DNA of 54,994 nt from Ardenticatenaceae bacterium (GTDB lineage Bacteria > Chloroflexota > Anaerolineae > Promineifilales > Promineifilaceae): NCBI GenBank assembly GCA_011525915.1, contig WYBM01000066.1:1-54994 (forward strand). Direction: 5' to 3'. The notes below the pieces were generated by a model that did not search any database, had not been told where the DNA came from, and was given only the letters and a program-made list of their open reading frames with translations. The translations under genes and the position numbers were made by a program. Below are positions 25,409 to 33,822 of this stretch, piece by piece (the stretch's first letter is position 1; the number at the start of each line of letters is the position of its first letter).

Positions 25409-27226
25409 ATGGATTACAAACTATTCAGTGAACGGCCGTTTAAGAAACGGCCGTTTCTTGGCCAAAACGGCGGCCTACAATTCAAATTTCTGAATGCGCG
25501 CAGCAAAAAGTTTCTGGCTTATTACAAGCCGTATAAGAGCTTGTTTTGGGCCGATATGGCCTGCGCGTTTATTGTATCGGCAGCGACTCTGCTCATCCCA
25601 TTATGCGTCAACTACATTACCAAAAATGTACTGGCAAGCGATAACCCTAACCTACTCAACCAAATTTACGGTATGGGTGCAGTGATGCTGGCGTTAATTT
25701 TTGTGCACACAGTTTGCAATATATTTGTTGCTTATCAAGGACATATGATGGGCGCCATGATGGAACGCGATATGCGCCATGAACTGTTTGACCATTACCA
25801 AAAACTGTCATTCAGTTTTTACGACGAACAAAAGGTGGGCCAATTAATGACGCGAATTAGCAATGATTCGTTTGATCTGGCCGAGTTATTTCATCATGGG
25901 CCTGAAGATATAGTCATTTCTTTGTTGAACTTTGTGGGGGCATTTGCCATTTTACTCACCATAAATGTGAAGCTGGCGCTGATCGTCTTTCTCTTTTTGC
26001 CCATCATGGCGGTTTATGCTGTTCATTTTAATAAGAAAATGAAGGTGGCCCTAAGACAAAGCCATGACAGAATCGGCGATATCAATGCCCAAGTTGAGGA
26101 TACACTTTCGGGTATTAGAGTGGTTAAGTCGTTTACCAATGAGGCCATTGAAAGAAAGAAGTTTGCCTATGAAAACGGCCGTTTTCTGGACAGCAGACGA
26201 GATAGTTATCGTGGTGAGACCTATTTTTATGAAGGGTTGATAGCCTTTACACAGCTCATGACGACGGCCGTTATCGTCTTTGGTGGCATCAGCATTGTAA
26301 AGGCCTCGCTGGATTTGCCTGACTTAATAACATTTTTATTGTGTGTGGGCATCCTGATCGAACCGATCCGCAGATACGGTAATTTCACCAGACTTTATCA
26401 GCAGGGCATGGCTGGCTTTGCGCGGTTCATGGAATTTCTGGAGGTGGCGCCAGATATTCAGGATGCGGCCCATGCACTTGAACTGACGCAGGTTCAGGGG
26501 AATGTGACCTTTAGAAATGTCAGCTTTAAGTATAAAGAAGGGTATGGCTACGTCTTCAAGAACCTATCGGTGGATATAAAAGCTGGGGAGTATGTGGCTT
26601 TAGTAGGGTCTTCGGGCATTGGCAAAACAACGCTCTGTTCTTTAGTGCCACGTTTTTATGAAGTAAACGAAGGGGAGGTATTACTGGATGGTCAGAATAT
26701 CAAGGATATTCGTTTAAGCTCATTGAGAAGGAACATAGGTATTGTCCAGCAAGATGTCTATTTGTTTGCCGGGACGGTCGCCGACAATATCCGCTACGGT
26801 AAAGTTGATGCCAGCCGGGAAGAAGTTATGGCCGCAGCCCAAAAGGCGAATGCCCATGACTTTATCATGGCCTTACCAGATGGGTATGATACGGATATTG
26901 GTCAACGTGGCGTGAAATTATCAGGAGGGCAAAAGCAAAGGTTAAGTATTGCCCGTGTTTTTTTGAAAAACCCGCCCGTTATCATTTTTGATGAAGCCAC
27001 AAGCGCGCTAGACAATGAAAGTGAAAAGGCTGTACGCCATTCACTGGAGAAGTTAACTGACAATCGCACCACGATGGTCATCGCTCACCGTTTATCAACC
27101 GTTAAAAACGCCCAGAGAATTGTTGTGTTAGCTGATAGTGGCATTGATGAGCAAGGAACGCATGATGAGCTGATCGCCTTGGGCGGCACGTATGCGAATT
27201 TATACAATAAGCAGTTAAACCTATGA
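25409..27226 (+). CDS. ABC exporter (homodimer type), horizontally acquired
   Basis: The 605-residue protein has an exporter membrane domain, Walker A GSSGIGKTT, signature LSGGQKQR, Walker B VIIFDE and H-loop AHRLST, so both ATP sites of a homodimer would be functional. Codons are visibly A+T-richer than in every neighbour, and the sequence style is Firmicutes-like, suggesting transfer. The first 30 or so residues (MDYKLFSERPFKKRPF...) precede the usual family start (KKFLAYYKPYK) and are encoded by sequence holding two ACGGCCGT octamers 15 nt apart. Two more octamers lie inside the gene. The stop overlaps the next start (ATGA), so it is translationally coupled to the nucleotidyltransferase. 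Confidence 0.92.
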   Translation: MDYKLFSERPFKKRPFLGQNGGLQFKFLNARSKKFLAYYKPYKSLFWADMACAFIVSAATLLIPLCVNYITKNVLASDNPNLLNQIYGMGAVMLALIFVHTVCNIFVAYQGHMMGAMMERDMRHELFDHYQKLSFSFYDEQKVGQLMTRISNDSFDLAELFHHGPEDIVISLLNFVGAFAILLTINVKLALIVFLFLPIMAVYAVHFNKKMKVALRQSHDRIGDINAQVEDTLSGIRVVKSFTNEAIERKKFAYENGRFLDSRRDSYRGETYFYEGLIAFTQLMTTAVIVFGGISIVKASLDLPDLITFLLCVGILIEPIRRYGNFTRLYQQGMAGFARFMEFLEVAPDIQDAAHALELTQVQGNVTFRNVSFKYKEGYGYVFKNLSVDIKAGEYVALVGSSGIGKTTLCSLVPRFYEVNEGEVLLDGQNIKDIRLSSLRRNIGIVQQDVYLFAGTVADNIRYGKVDASREEVMAAAQKANAHDFIMALPDGYDTDIGQRGVKLSGGQKQRLSIARVFLKNPPVIIFDEATSALDNESEKAVRHSLEKLTDNRTTMVIAHRLSTVKNAQRIVVLADSGIDEQGTHDELIALGGTYANLYNKQLNL

Positions 27227-28002
27227 AAGCCACTGATTTGACACCATATGCTGATGTGAATGGACTGGTGGGAACGTTGCTAACGGCCGTACGCGCCATT
27301 CTCAACGATCAATTTGTGGGCATGGTCCTGAATGGATCATTAGCCAGCGGTGATTTTGACTACGACACCAGTGATATTGATTTTGTCGTGGTCACGGCCG
27401 TATCACCCACCGCCGCACAATTTGAAGCCCTGGCCGCCATGCACGGCCGTATTGGCCAGACAGCTACAAAATGGGCCCGTGAGCTGGAAGGCGCCTATAT
27501 TCCGCTGGACGCGCTGCGACGGTACGATCGCACGAACGCCACCCACGCCTACATTGATCGTGACGCCAGCCATCTGCGCTGGGAACATCTGGACGTCGAT
27601 TGGATCATTCACCGGCATGTGCTGTACCATCACGGCATCACCCTGGCGGGGCCGCCCATTCAAACACTCATTGACCCTATTTCCACATCAGAGCTATGTC
27701 AGGCGGTGCAAGATTTACTCACTGTCTGGTGGGTTCCCATGATTGAAGACCCTGGCAAATTACAACACGAAGGCTACCGCATGTATGCCATCCTGACCAT
27801 GTGCCGGATGCACTATACCTGGGTGCATGGTGATGTGGTTTCCAAGCCAGTGGCCGCCCGTTGGGCGCTGGAAAGCCTGGCCCCCGGGTGGCAGCCGCTG
27901 ATCCGTTGGGCATTAACACGGCCGTCCGGCGCGCCTGTGAATAACCTGAGTGAAACGCAGAAATTTATACAGTATACATTTGAACAGAGTTTGTCATGCT
28001 GA
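27223..28002 (+). CDS. Aminoglycoside adenylyltransferase-like nucleotidyltransferase
   Basis: The 259-residue product has the polymerase-beta-type nucleotidyltransferase signature GS at 38-39 followed by DID at 51-53 (NGSLASGDFDYDTSDID). The C-terminal helical domain (DUF4111-like, about 150-259) is arranged as in ANT(3'')/ANT(9) enzymes. Such enzymes transfer AMP to a hydroxyl of streptomycin or spectinomycin, but more distant relatives have unknown substrates, so the activity is inferred. It overlaps the ABC exporter stop by 4 nt. Its last codons and TGA stop (TTG TCA TGC TGA) are supplied by the repeat element beginning at 27992. Confidence 0.8.
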   Translation: MKATDLTPYADVNGLVGTLLTAVRAILNDQFVGMVLNGSLASGDFDYDTSDIDFVVVTAVSPTAAQFEALAAMHGRIGQTATKWARELEGAYIPLDALRRYDRTNATHAYIDRDASHLRWEHLDVDWIIHRHVLYHHGITLAGPPIQTLIDPISTSELCQAVQDLLTVWWVPMIEDPGKLQHEGYRMYAILTMCRMHYTWVHGDVVSKPVAARWALESLAPGWQPLIRWALTRPSGAPVNNLSETQKFIQYTFEQSLSC

Positions 28003-28079
28003 AGTCTTCTGAAGCATCCCTTACACCTGTAATGGTGGGTACGGCGTTCTTAGCTGCGAAGGCTGCACTCACCATGACA
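27992..28079. repeat. Intergenic element with TGTCATG/CATGACA ends
   Basis: TGTCATG (27992-27998) and CATGACA (28073-28079) bound an 88-bp element containing CTGAAGCATCCC. Elements beginning TGTCATGCTGA...GAAGCATC are, from memory, widespread intergenic repeats. This copy overlaps and terminates the nucleotidyltransferase gene and ends 29 nt before the next start. Confidence 0.6.
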
Positions 28080-28108
28080 GCTACCAATGAATTTAAGGAA
28101 GAAATGAT

Positions 28109-29134
28109 ATGAGTCAATGGATAATAGAACCGATTTTTGTGGCCGATGCACCGGATGTGCCCGGCCTGGCTTTCCGCCACTTTCGGGGCACCGAAGATTT
28201 TCCGGGCATGCTGGCGGTGGTCGAGGGCAGCCGGGAAGCGGATGGCGCCGAATGGGTGATGTCGCTGGAAGATTTGGCCCACCAATTTGCCCACCTGGAA
28301 AACTGTGACCCAGCGACAGACATGGTGATGGTAGAGGTAAACGGGCAGTTGGTAGGGCACGGCCGCTGCTGGTGGTATGAACAGCTTGACCACACTCGAC
28401 TTTACAGTTTCTATGCCCACCTGCTGCCTGCTTGGCGGCAGACGGGTATCCGCGAAGCCATACTGCGCCAGATGGAGCGCCGCCTGCGGCAGATCGCCGC
28501 CGGGCATCCGGCTGAGCCGCCCGGCTGTTTGCAAGCGTGGAGCAGCAACACCCAAACCCATTGGACCAGCTTGTTAGAAAACGCCGGGTACCAGGTTGTG
28601 CGTTATGGGTTGGACATGGTGCGGCCAGACCTGGAAAACATTCCTGAGTACCCCCTGCCAGAAGGCATCGTGGTGCGCCACGGGTCGCTGGCTGAGTGGC
28701 GGCAAATCTGGGAAGCAGCGCGGGAAGCATTCCGCGACCATTGGGGCGCTTCCGAGTGGCCAGAAACGCGTGTTGAAGAGGCCCAGGGGGAGTCTACTTT
28801 TCACCCGCCGTTGTGGCGGGTGGCCTGGGCCGGCGATGAAGTAGCGGGCGGTGTATTAAACTTCATCGATCACCTGGAGAATGAGACATACGGCCGTGCA
28901 CGTGGGTATACGGAAACGATCTTTGTGCGCCGACCGTGGCGAGGGCAGGGGCTGGCCCAGGCGCTCATCGCCCGCAGCTTTATGGCCCTTAAAGAAGCTG
29001 GTATGACCGAAGCCGCCCTGGGGCTGGATGCCGACAACCTCAGCGGGGCGCTGCACCTGTACCGCAAAATGGGCTTCCAGGAAACCAAACGTTTTATGAC
29101 GTACCGCAAGCCGCTGGATCCCAAACGCAGGTAA
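28109..29134 (+). CDS. Tandem GNAT acetyltransferase (MshD-like layout)
   Basis: The 341-residue protein carries two GNAT folds. The N-terminal copy (about 1-165) has lost the clear acetyl-CoA loop. The C-terminal copy (about 185-335) keeps motif A, IFVRRPWRGQGLAQAL, and the closing LYRKMGFQE. This two-domain layout is that of mycothiol synthase and many resistance-type acetyltransferases, in which one half is catalytic. The ribosome site is AAGGAAGAA. It sits between the nucleotidyltransferase and the hydrolase/APH fusion, all on the same strand. Confidence 0.88.
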   Translation: MSQWIIEPIFVADAPDVPGLAFRHFRGTEDFPGMLAVVEGSREADGAEWVMSLEDLAHQFAHLENCDPATDMVMVEVNGQLVGHGRCWWYEQLDHTRLYSFYAHLLPAWRQTGIREAILRQMERRLRQIAAGHPAEPPGCLQAWSSNTQTHWTSLLENAGYQVVRYGLDMVRPDLENIPEYPLPEGIVVRHGSLAEWRQIWEAAREAFRDHWGASEWPETRVEEAQGESTFHPPLWRVAWAGDEVAGGVLNFIDHLENETYGRARGYTETIFVRRPWRGQGLAQALIARSFMALKEAGMTEAALGLDADNLSGALHLYRKMGFQETKRFMTYRKPLDPKRR

Positions 29135-29176
29135 TTATGAACCAGCATGCCAATGGCTTACATGGGAGATAGGCAC

Positions 29177-31324
29177 ATGAGCTTTGATTTTGCAGACATC
29201 AATGGCACAAAAATTCATTATGAAGTACGGGGAGAGGGCACGGCCGTGACCCTGATTCACGCCGGGATTGTGAACCTGCACATGTGGGATGAGCAGATGG
29301 AGGCCCTGGCCCAAAACCACCAGGTGCTGCGCTACGATGTGCGCGGTTGGGGTGAAACGGCCGCCCCCCCCGCCACTTACACCGACCATGACGATTTACG
29401 CGGCCTGCTGCAACATCTGGGTATTGCCCAAACGGCCATTGTCGGCTGTTCTGGGGGGGGGAAGATCGCCCTGGAGTTTGCCCTGGCTTACCCGGGGATG
29501 GTTAGCGCGCTGGTGCTGGTGGGCTCTGGTTTGGGTGGTTATGAGTGGACGATGGCTGGCTTTGCCGAAAAGGTGGCGGCACTGACCGCTGCCGATGAGC
29601 AAGGCGACAACACCACCGCCGCCGAATTACAGGCGCAAATCTGGTTTGATGGCCCGGATCGGGCGCCAGCCCAGGTGAACCAGGCGGCCCGTCAACGGGC
29701 CCTGGATATGATCAGGCATACGCTTGCCCTGCCAGAGGGGGAAGGCGAGCGCCACGAGATGGACCCACCGGCCATTGACCGCCTGGCGGAAGTTCAGGTG
29801 CCGGTGTACATTATTGTGGGGCAATATGATGTGCCTGATATTCATGCCATCGCTGAACTGCTGGAGACCCAACTGCCGTTGGCCGATGAGATGACGATCA
29901 TGCGCCATACCGCCCATCTGCCAAATATGGAACGGCCGTCTACCTTTAACCAACTGGTGCTGGACTTTCTGGAAAAAGCTGCCTGGCGGGCCGCCATTTA
30001 CGCCATTCTACCGCACCAGACGGCAGCGCAGGTATGGTTGGAGCCAACGCCCCAGGGGTTCGCCCTGCCCCACATCATGATGGCCGGGAATTTGTGGGAC
30101 ACCGGGGAAGCGCAGGTGCGGCGACCGTTGCAACGCCGGTTCGGTGAGGCTATCCAGGTATTATACCGGGTTCATTTCCAGAAAGATGAGGCCCAACAGG
30201 CCACCGAATCTGTTTTTGTGCTGGATAATGGTGGGGCAGTCACCAGGCACGGCCGTTGGGTCAGTGCCCAGGAACTACCGGCGCTCACATGGGCGAACCC
30301 GGCACACCGAGCCCTTGTTGAAAGATGCCTGCATGAACAGGCCACCAGTGACATCCCGGCCCAGCGGCCTCCCTGGGCCCGGCCTGGCTGGTACCGGCAG
30401 GCCGCCACCTGGATTAAGGATCAGCTGGCGCAGCGGGGCATCACGATCACAGGCCCCCTGGAACCAGTACGGCATTGGTCTCTCTCTTGTGTGCTGCGGG
30501 CCGTCACCCATGAGGACAATATTTACTTCAAAACGGTGGCCGCCCTGCCCCTTTTTGTAAACGAGGCGGCGATGGTGGCCACCCTGTCCCAGCTTTACCC
30601 GCAGGATGTGCCTACGCCGTTGGCGGTAGACCAGCAGCGGGATTGGATGCTGCTGCCAGAGTTAACCCAGATAGTCGGCTGGGGTGCGCCTCTGGCACAG
30701 CGCCTGGCTTTTCTCAGCCGCTTTGGGCAGGTGCAGGCCACGGCCGTGAGGCATCTGGAGGCCCTGTTTGCCGCCGGCTGCCTGGACCGCCGCCTGGCAT
30801 GGCTGGAAACCCAGATTGAACCTTTGTTAACGACTGACTTCATCCTGACGACTGTCACCGCCGATGAGCGAGCCCAATTGTCGGCCCTTATCCCCCGGTT
30901 ACAGTCACTTTGCCGGGAATTGGCCGCGTACCACATTCCGGAAACGCTGGTACATGGTGATCTGCATGGGGGCAACGTGGCCGTATGCGGCGACAGCTTT
31001 TTCTACTTTGACTGGACAGATGCCTGCATCAGCCACCCGTTTTTTGACATGTTGAACATTTTTATGGAAAAAGATACGGCCGTGCAAACGCAACTGCGCG
31101 ATGCTTACCTGGCCCAATGGACCGCCTTCGAGCCGCGGCCCCGGCTGCTGGCGGTTTGGTCACTGGCCGAAGTTTTAGGGGCAGTCCACCATGCCATCAG
31201 TTATTGGCACATTGTCAGCAACCTGGAACCCCATACGCGCCATGAGCTTGACTCGGCCATCCCTTACTGGCTGCGAAAGATAGTCACTTTGAGCCAACAA
31301 TTGGAGGAAACTGATGGCCGTTAA
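29177..31324 (+). CDS. Alpha/beta-hydrolase, Nudix-like and aminoglycoside phosphotransferase-like fusion
   Basis: ATG 29177 follows GGGAG, giving 715 residues. Residues 1-265 are an alpha/beta hydrolase with nucleophile elbow GCSGGG (about 90), acid in GQYDVPD (about 214) and histidine in HTAHLPN (about 242). Residues about 272-390 look like a Nudix fold (ILPHQTAAQVWLE, WVSAQELPALTW) without the Nudix box, so probably inactive. Residues about 405-700 are an APH-type kinase with VHGDLHGGN (about 591) and YFDWTD. A hydrolase and a kinase on one chain suggest sequential or alternative modification of one small molecule. A run of nine G encodes the nucleophile elbow. The gene overlaps the next one by 11 nt. 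Confidence 0.88.
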   Translation: MSFDFADINGTKIHYEVRGEGTAVTLIHAGIVNLHMWDEQMEALAQNHQVLRYDVRGWGETAAPPATYTDHDDLRGLLQHLGIAQTAIVGCSGGGKIALEFALAYPGMVSALVLVGSGLGGYEWTMAGFAEKVAALTAADEQGDNTTAAELQAQIWFDGPDRAPAQVNQAARQRALDMIRHTLALPEGEGERHEMDPPAIDRLAEVQVPVYIIVGQYDVPDIHAIAELLETQLPLADEMTIMRHTAHLPNMERPSTFNQLVLDFLEKAAWRAAIYAILPHQTAAQVWLEPTPQGFALPHIMMAGNLWDTGEAQVRRPLQRRFGEAIQVLYRVHFQKDEAQQATESVFVLDNGGAVTRHGRWVSAQELPALTWANPAHRALVERCLHEQATSDIPAQRPPWARPGWYRQAATWIKDQLAQRGITITGPLEPVRHWSLSCVLRAVTHEDNIYFKTVAALPLFVNEAAMVATLSQLYPQDVPTPLAVDQQRDWMLLPELTQIVGWGAPLAQRLAFLSRFGQVQATAVRHLEALFAAGCLDRRLAWLETQIEPLLTTDFILTTVTADERAQLSALIPRLQSLCRELAAYHIPETLVHGDLHGGNVAVCGDSFFYFDWTDACISHPFFDMLNIFMEKDTAVQTQLRDAYLAQWTAFEPRPRLLAVWSLAEVLGAVHHAISYWHIVSNLEPHTRHELDSAIPYWLRKIVTLSQQLEETDGR

Positions 31325-31664
31325 CACCAAAGGCAAACGCAAAGTAACCTACAAGGGACGGCCGTTTATCTGGTCGGTGGAGAGCAAAGACACCCAGGTG
31401 CCAGAAGAAGGCGGCTTTGTAGACCCCACCCCGGCCCGTTATATTCATATCATCGCCACCAACAAAAAGTTTATGGTGCATTACAAAATTCCGGGCGAAG
31501 GCGACCTACACGCCGAGCTGCGGGTGGAAGGCGAGCAATTTCCCCGCCAGCCTGGCGTCAAGTTAGTCCAGGTGCCGCGCTGGAAACATGACAGCAAACA
31601 ATACCCTACCAATGACTTTGTACGGCGATTGATCGCCTGGTGTATGCAAAGCGGAGAAAAGTGA
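31314..31664 (+). CDS. Small conserved-looking protein of unknown function
   Basis: This 116-residue frame starts inside the end of the fusion gene (11-nt overlap, ribosome site GGAGG in TTGGAGGAAACTG). It ends one base before the rsgA start. The product is basic at the N-terminus (MAVNTKGKRKVTYKGRPF), soluble and probably beta-rich, with no signal peptide or catalytic motif I recognise. Its wedged position and the two junctions argue that it is real and translated with its neighbours. Confidence 0.75.
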   Translation: MAVNTKGKRKVTYKGRPFIWSVESKDTQVPEEGGFVDPTPARYIHIIATNKKFMVHYKIPGEGDLHAELRVEGEQFPRQPGVKLVQVPRWKHDSKQYPTNDFVRRLIAWCMQSGEK

Positions 31665-31665
31665 T

Positions 31666-32859
31666 TTGACAAACAAACATAAAAGAAAGCAGAAACGCAA
31701 AATAAAGTTAGCAGAAAAGTTGCCCAAGAAAACAATCCGGCATAATGTGGCCGCCAATCAGGAAAAGCACCGGCCAGATTGGCAGCCGCTGATACCAGAC
31801 GAAGATGGTTTTGTCCTTGACCGGCGTATTATGCCCCGTGATGAACAAGACCGGCGAGATGGCTTGCTCATCAGCGCACCACAGAGCTTTGATGCCGCTC
31901 TAAATGATGCCGTCTGGCAAGAGATGGCCGCAGAGACGCCCTTTGTCCTGGGCAAAGTCGTGGAAGTCAGCCGGGGCATTTGCCGGGCGGAAGTGAATGG
32001 CCAGATTATCAGCTGTGATGTGCGGGGCATATTAACGGCCGAAGGCACCGGGTATACCAACATTGTGGCCGTAGGTGATCGGGTGTTGGTACATATGCAG
32101 GCAGAAGATCGTGGCCTGGTAGAAAGTGTCTTGCCCCGGCGCAGTGGGTTGGCGCGTGCGGACTCGTTTGATGTTTACCTGAACCAGATCATTGCCGCCA
32201 ACGTAGACCAACTGCTGATTGTAGCCTCGTGGCGAGAACCACAAATCTGGTTCCAGATGATTGATGAATACCTGATCGGCGCCGCACGAAATAATTTACG
32301 GGCCATCATTTGTATCAACAAGGTGGATTTGGCCGAGGATCGGGCGGAAGTGGCCACGGCCGTTCGGCCATACCAGCGGCTCCATTACCCGCTGCTGTTC
32401 ACCAGTGCAGAACTGGGCATAGGCCTTGAAGAGATTCGGCGGGTTTTACACGGCCGTACCACGGTGCTGGCGGGGCTTTCCGGCGTAGGCAAGTCTTCCT
32501 TGCTTAATGCCGTTTTTCCCACGTTTCAACTGCGTACCGGTGATGTCAGCCAACTCAAAAGCCGCGAAGGACGGCACACGACCACCCAGGCCGTTATGCT
32601 CAACCTGCCGACCGGCGGCGCCGTCGTTGATACCCCTGGCATCAAAGACATGGGGTTGGCCGGGCTGCATGCCGATGACCTGATTTTGTATTACCCCGAT
32701 GTGGCCGCGGTGGAACCGTGCAAGTTTGCCGACTGTACCCATTCACATGAACCAGGCTGTATGGTGAAACAGGCCGTGGCCAACGGCCGTTTAACAGAAT
32801 GGCGGCTCGAAAATTATGTCAAGCTATACCAGCAGCTTTTGAAAGGATTACAGAACTAA
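31666..32859 (+). CDS. rsgA: Ribosome small-subunit-dependent GTPase RsgA
   Basis: RsgA is a circularly permuted GTPase that checks late 30S ribosome maturation. The 397-residue product starts at TTG 31666 with GGAG upstream. It has a long basic N-terminal extension (KHKRKQKRKIKL), an OB-fold region (about 95-160), the permuted G motifs in order G4 NKVD, G1 GLSGVGKSS, G3 DTPG, and the C-terminal zinc knuckle CKFADCTHSHEPGC. It is longer than the usual 300-350 residues because of the N-terminus. Its presence in a run of GNAT and APH genes headed by a RIO kinase is unusual and puts two ribosome-maturation-type proteins in the same transcription unit, if the run is one unit. Confidence 0.95.
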   Translation: MTNKHKRKQKRKIKLAEKLPKKTIRHNVAANQEKHRPDWQPLIPDEDGFVLDRRIMPRDEQDRRDGLLISAPQSFDAALNDAVWQEMAAETPFVLGKVVEVSRGICRAEVNGQIISCDVRGILTAEGTGYTNIVAVGDRVLVHMQAEDRGLVESVLPRRSGLARADSFDVYLNQIIAANVDQLLIVASWREPQIWFQMIDEYLIGAARNNLRAIICINKVDLAEDRAEVATAVRPYQRLHYPLLFTSAELGIGLEEIRRVLHGRTTVLAGLSGVGKSSLLNAVFPTFQLRTGDVSQLKSREGRHTTTQAVMLNLPTGGAVVDTPGIKDMGLAGLHADDLILYYPDVAAVEPCKFADCTHSHEPGCMVKQAVANGRLTEWRLENYVKLYQQLLKGLQN

Positions 32860-32863
32860 ACAA

Positions 32864-33658
32864 ATGAACACAGATGAGATTCTAGCACTATACGATGAGC
32901 AAGAACGCAAAGGCGGCGAGCATCCGTCTTACCAACGAGAAGAAACGCCGGAAGTGGTGCGCCAGGTCAGCCATAACCGGGAACGGCTGAGCTTTGTGAT
33001 CTACAGCCAATTGACAAGCCAAAACGCCGATCGGGTGATTGCCGAACAGGTGGCTCGCTTTCAGGCATGGGGCGGCTATGGCTTTGAGTGGAAGCTGTAT
33101 GATCATGACAATCCACCAGATTTAAAAGAGCGCCTGCTGGCGCATGGTCTGGAAGCGGACGAAACGGAAGGGCTGCTGGTACTGGACCTGGAAGATTGCC
33201 CATCGGTCTATTTGCGGCCGGTAACGGCCGATGTACGCCGTATTGGGGTGGAACAGGTGGCTGATGTCATCGCTGTACAGGAAGCAGTTTGGGGCCACAG
33301 TTTTGACTGGCTGGCAAAACAGCTGCAGGAAAACATGGAAATACAGCCAGACTTCTGGAGCATTTACGTGGCCTATGTAGATAACAAACCGGTCTGTGCC
33401 GCCTGGATCAACTTTCCCACCAACAGCCAGTTTGCCGGGTTATGGGGCGGCGCAACGTTGGCCGAATACCGCCAGATGGGCGTATACACGGCCGTGGTTG
33501 CCGTCCGCGCTCAGGAGGCAATACAGCGCGGTTACCGCTTCCTCATGGTAGACGCCAGCGATATGAGCCGCCCTATCCTGCAAAAACGAGGCTTTAAACT
33601 GCTCACCTACACGACGCCCTATACCTGGAAAAACCCGGATTTTGTAGAAAGCAGGTAA
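32864..33658 (+). CDS. GNAT-family acetyltransferase
   Basis: The 264-residue protein has an N-terminal region of about 110 residues that resembles a degenerate GNAT lobe (FQAWGGYGFEWKLYDHD). A C-terminal GNAT domain follows, with the acceptor core ATLAEYRQMGVYTAVV (motif A) and the closing ILQKRGFKLL. The substrate is unknown. The gap to rsgA is 4 nt and no other promoter is visible, so the two are probably co-transcribed. Confidence 0.85.
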   Translation: MNTDEILALYDEQERKGGEHPSYQREETPEVVRQVSHNRERLSFVIYSQLTSQNADRVIAEQVARFQAWGGYGFEWKLYDHDNPPDLKERLLAHGLEADETEGLLVLDLEDCPSVYLRPVTADVRRIGVEQVADVIAVQEAVWGHSFDWLAKQLQENMEIQPDFWSIYVAYVDNKPVCAAWINFPTNSQFAGLWGGATLAEYRQMGVYTAVVAVRAQEAIQRGYRFLMVDASDMSRPILQKRGFKLLTYTTPYTWKNPDFVESR

Positions 33659-33702
33659 CTATCACCCTAGGGGTAATGGTTATCTTAAAAAGGAGGTTTC
33701 CC

Positions 33703-33822
33703 ATGAACGAACTGACGTTACTCACTTACCAACTACAGAAAAAGGAAAATAATGTCAGAGAAAACTTTAGAGTTACAAAGCCCACGCTTACAGGCACTTT
33801 TAACAAGGTGGCAGGCCGGTGA
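33703..33822 (+). CDS. Small ORF overlapping the start of the esterase gene
   Basis: AAAAGGAGGT (33688-33697), the strongest ribosome site in the vicinity, lies 5-6 nt before ATG 33703. It opens a 39-codon frame (MNELTLLTYQLQKKENN...) that overlaps the first 71 nt of the esterase in another frame. It could be a coupling or leader ORF, or the remnant of a displaced gene start. The downstream half has the esterase's codon pattern in the wrong frame, so a functional peptide is doubtful. Confidence 0.4.
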   Translation: MNELTLLTYQLQKKENNVRENFRVTKPTLTGTFNKVAGR

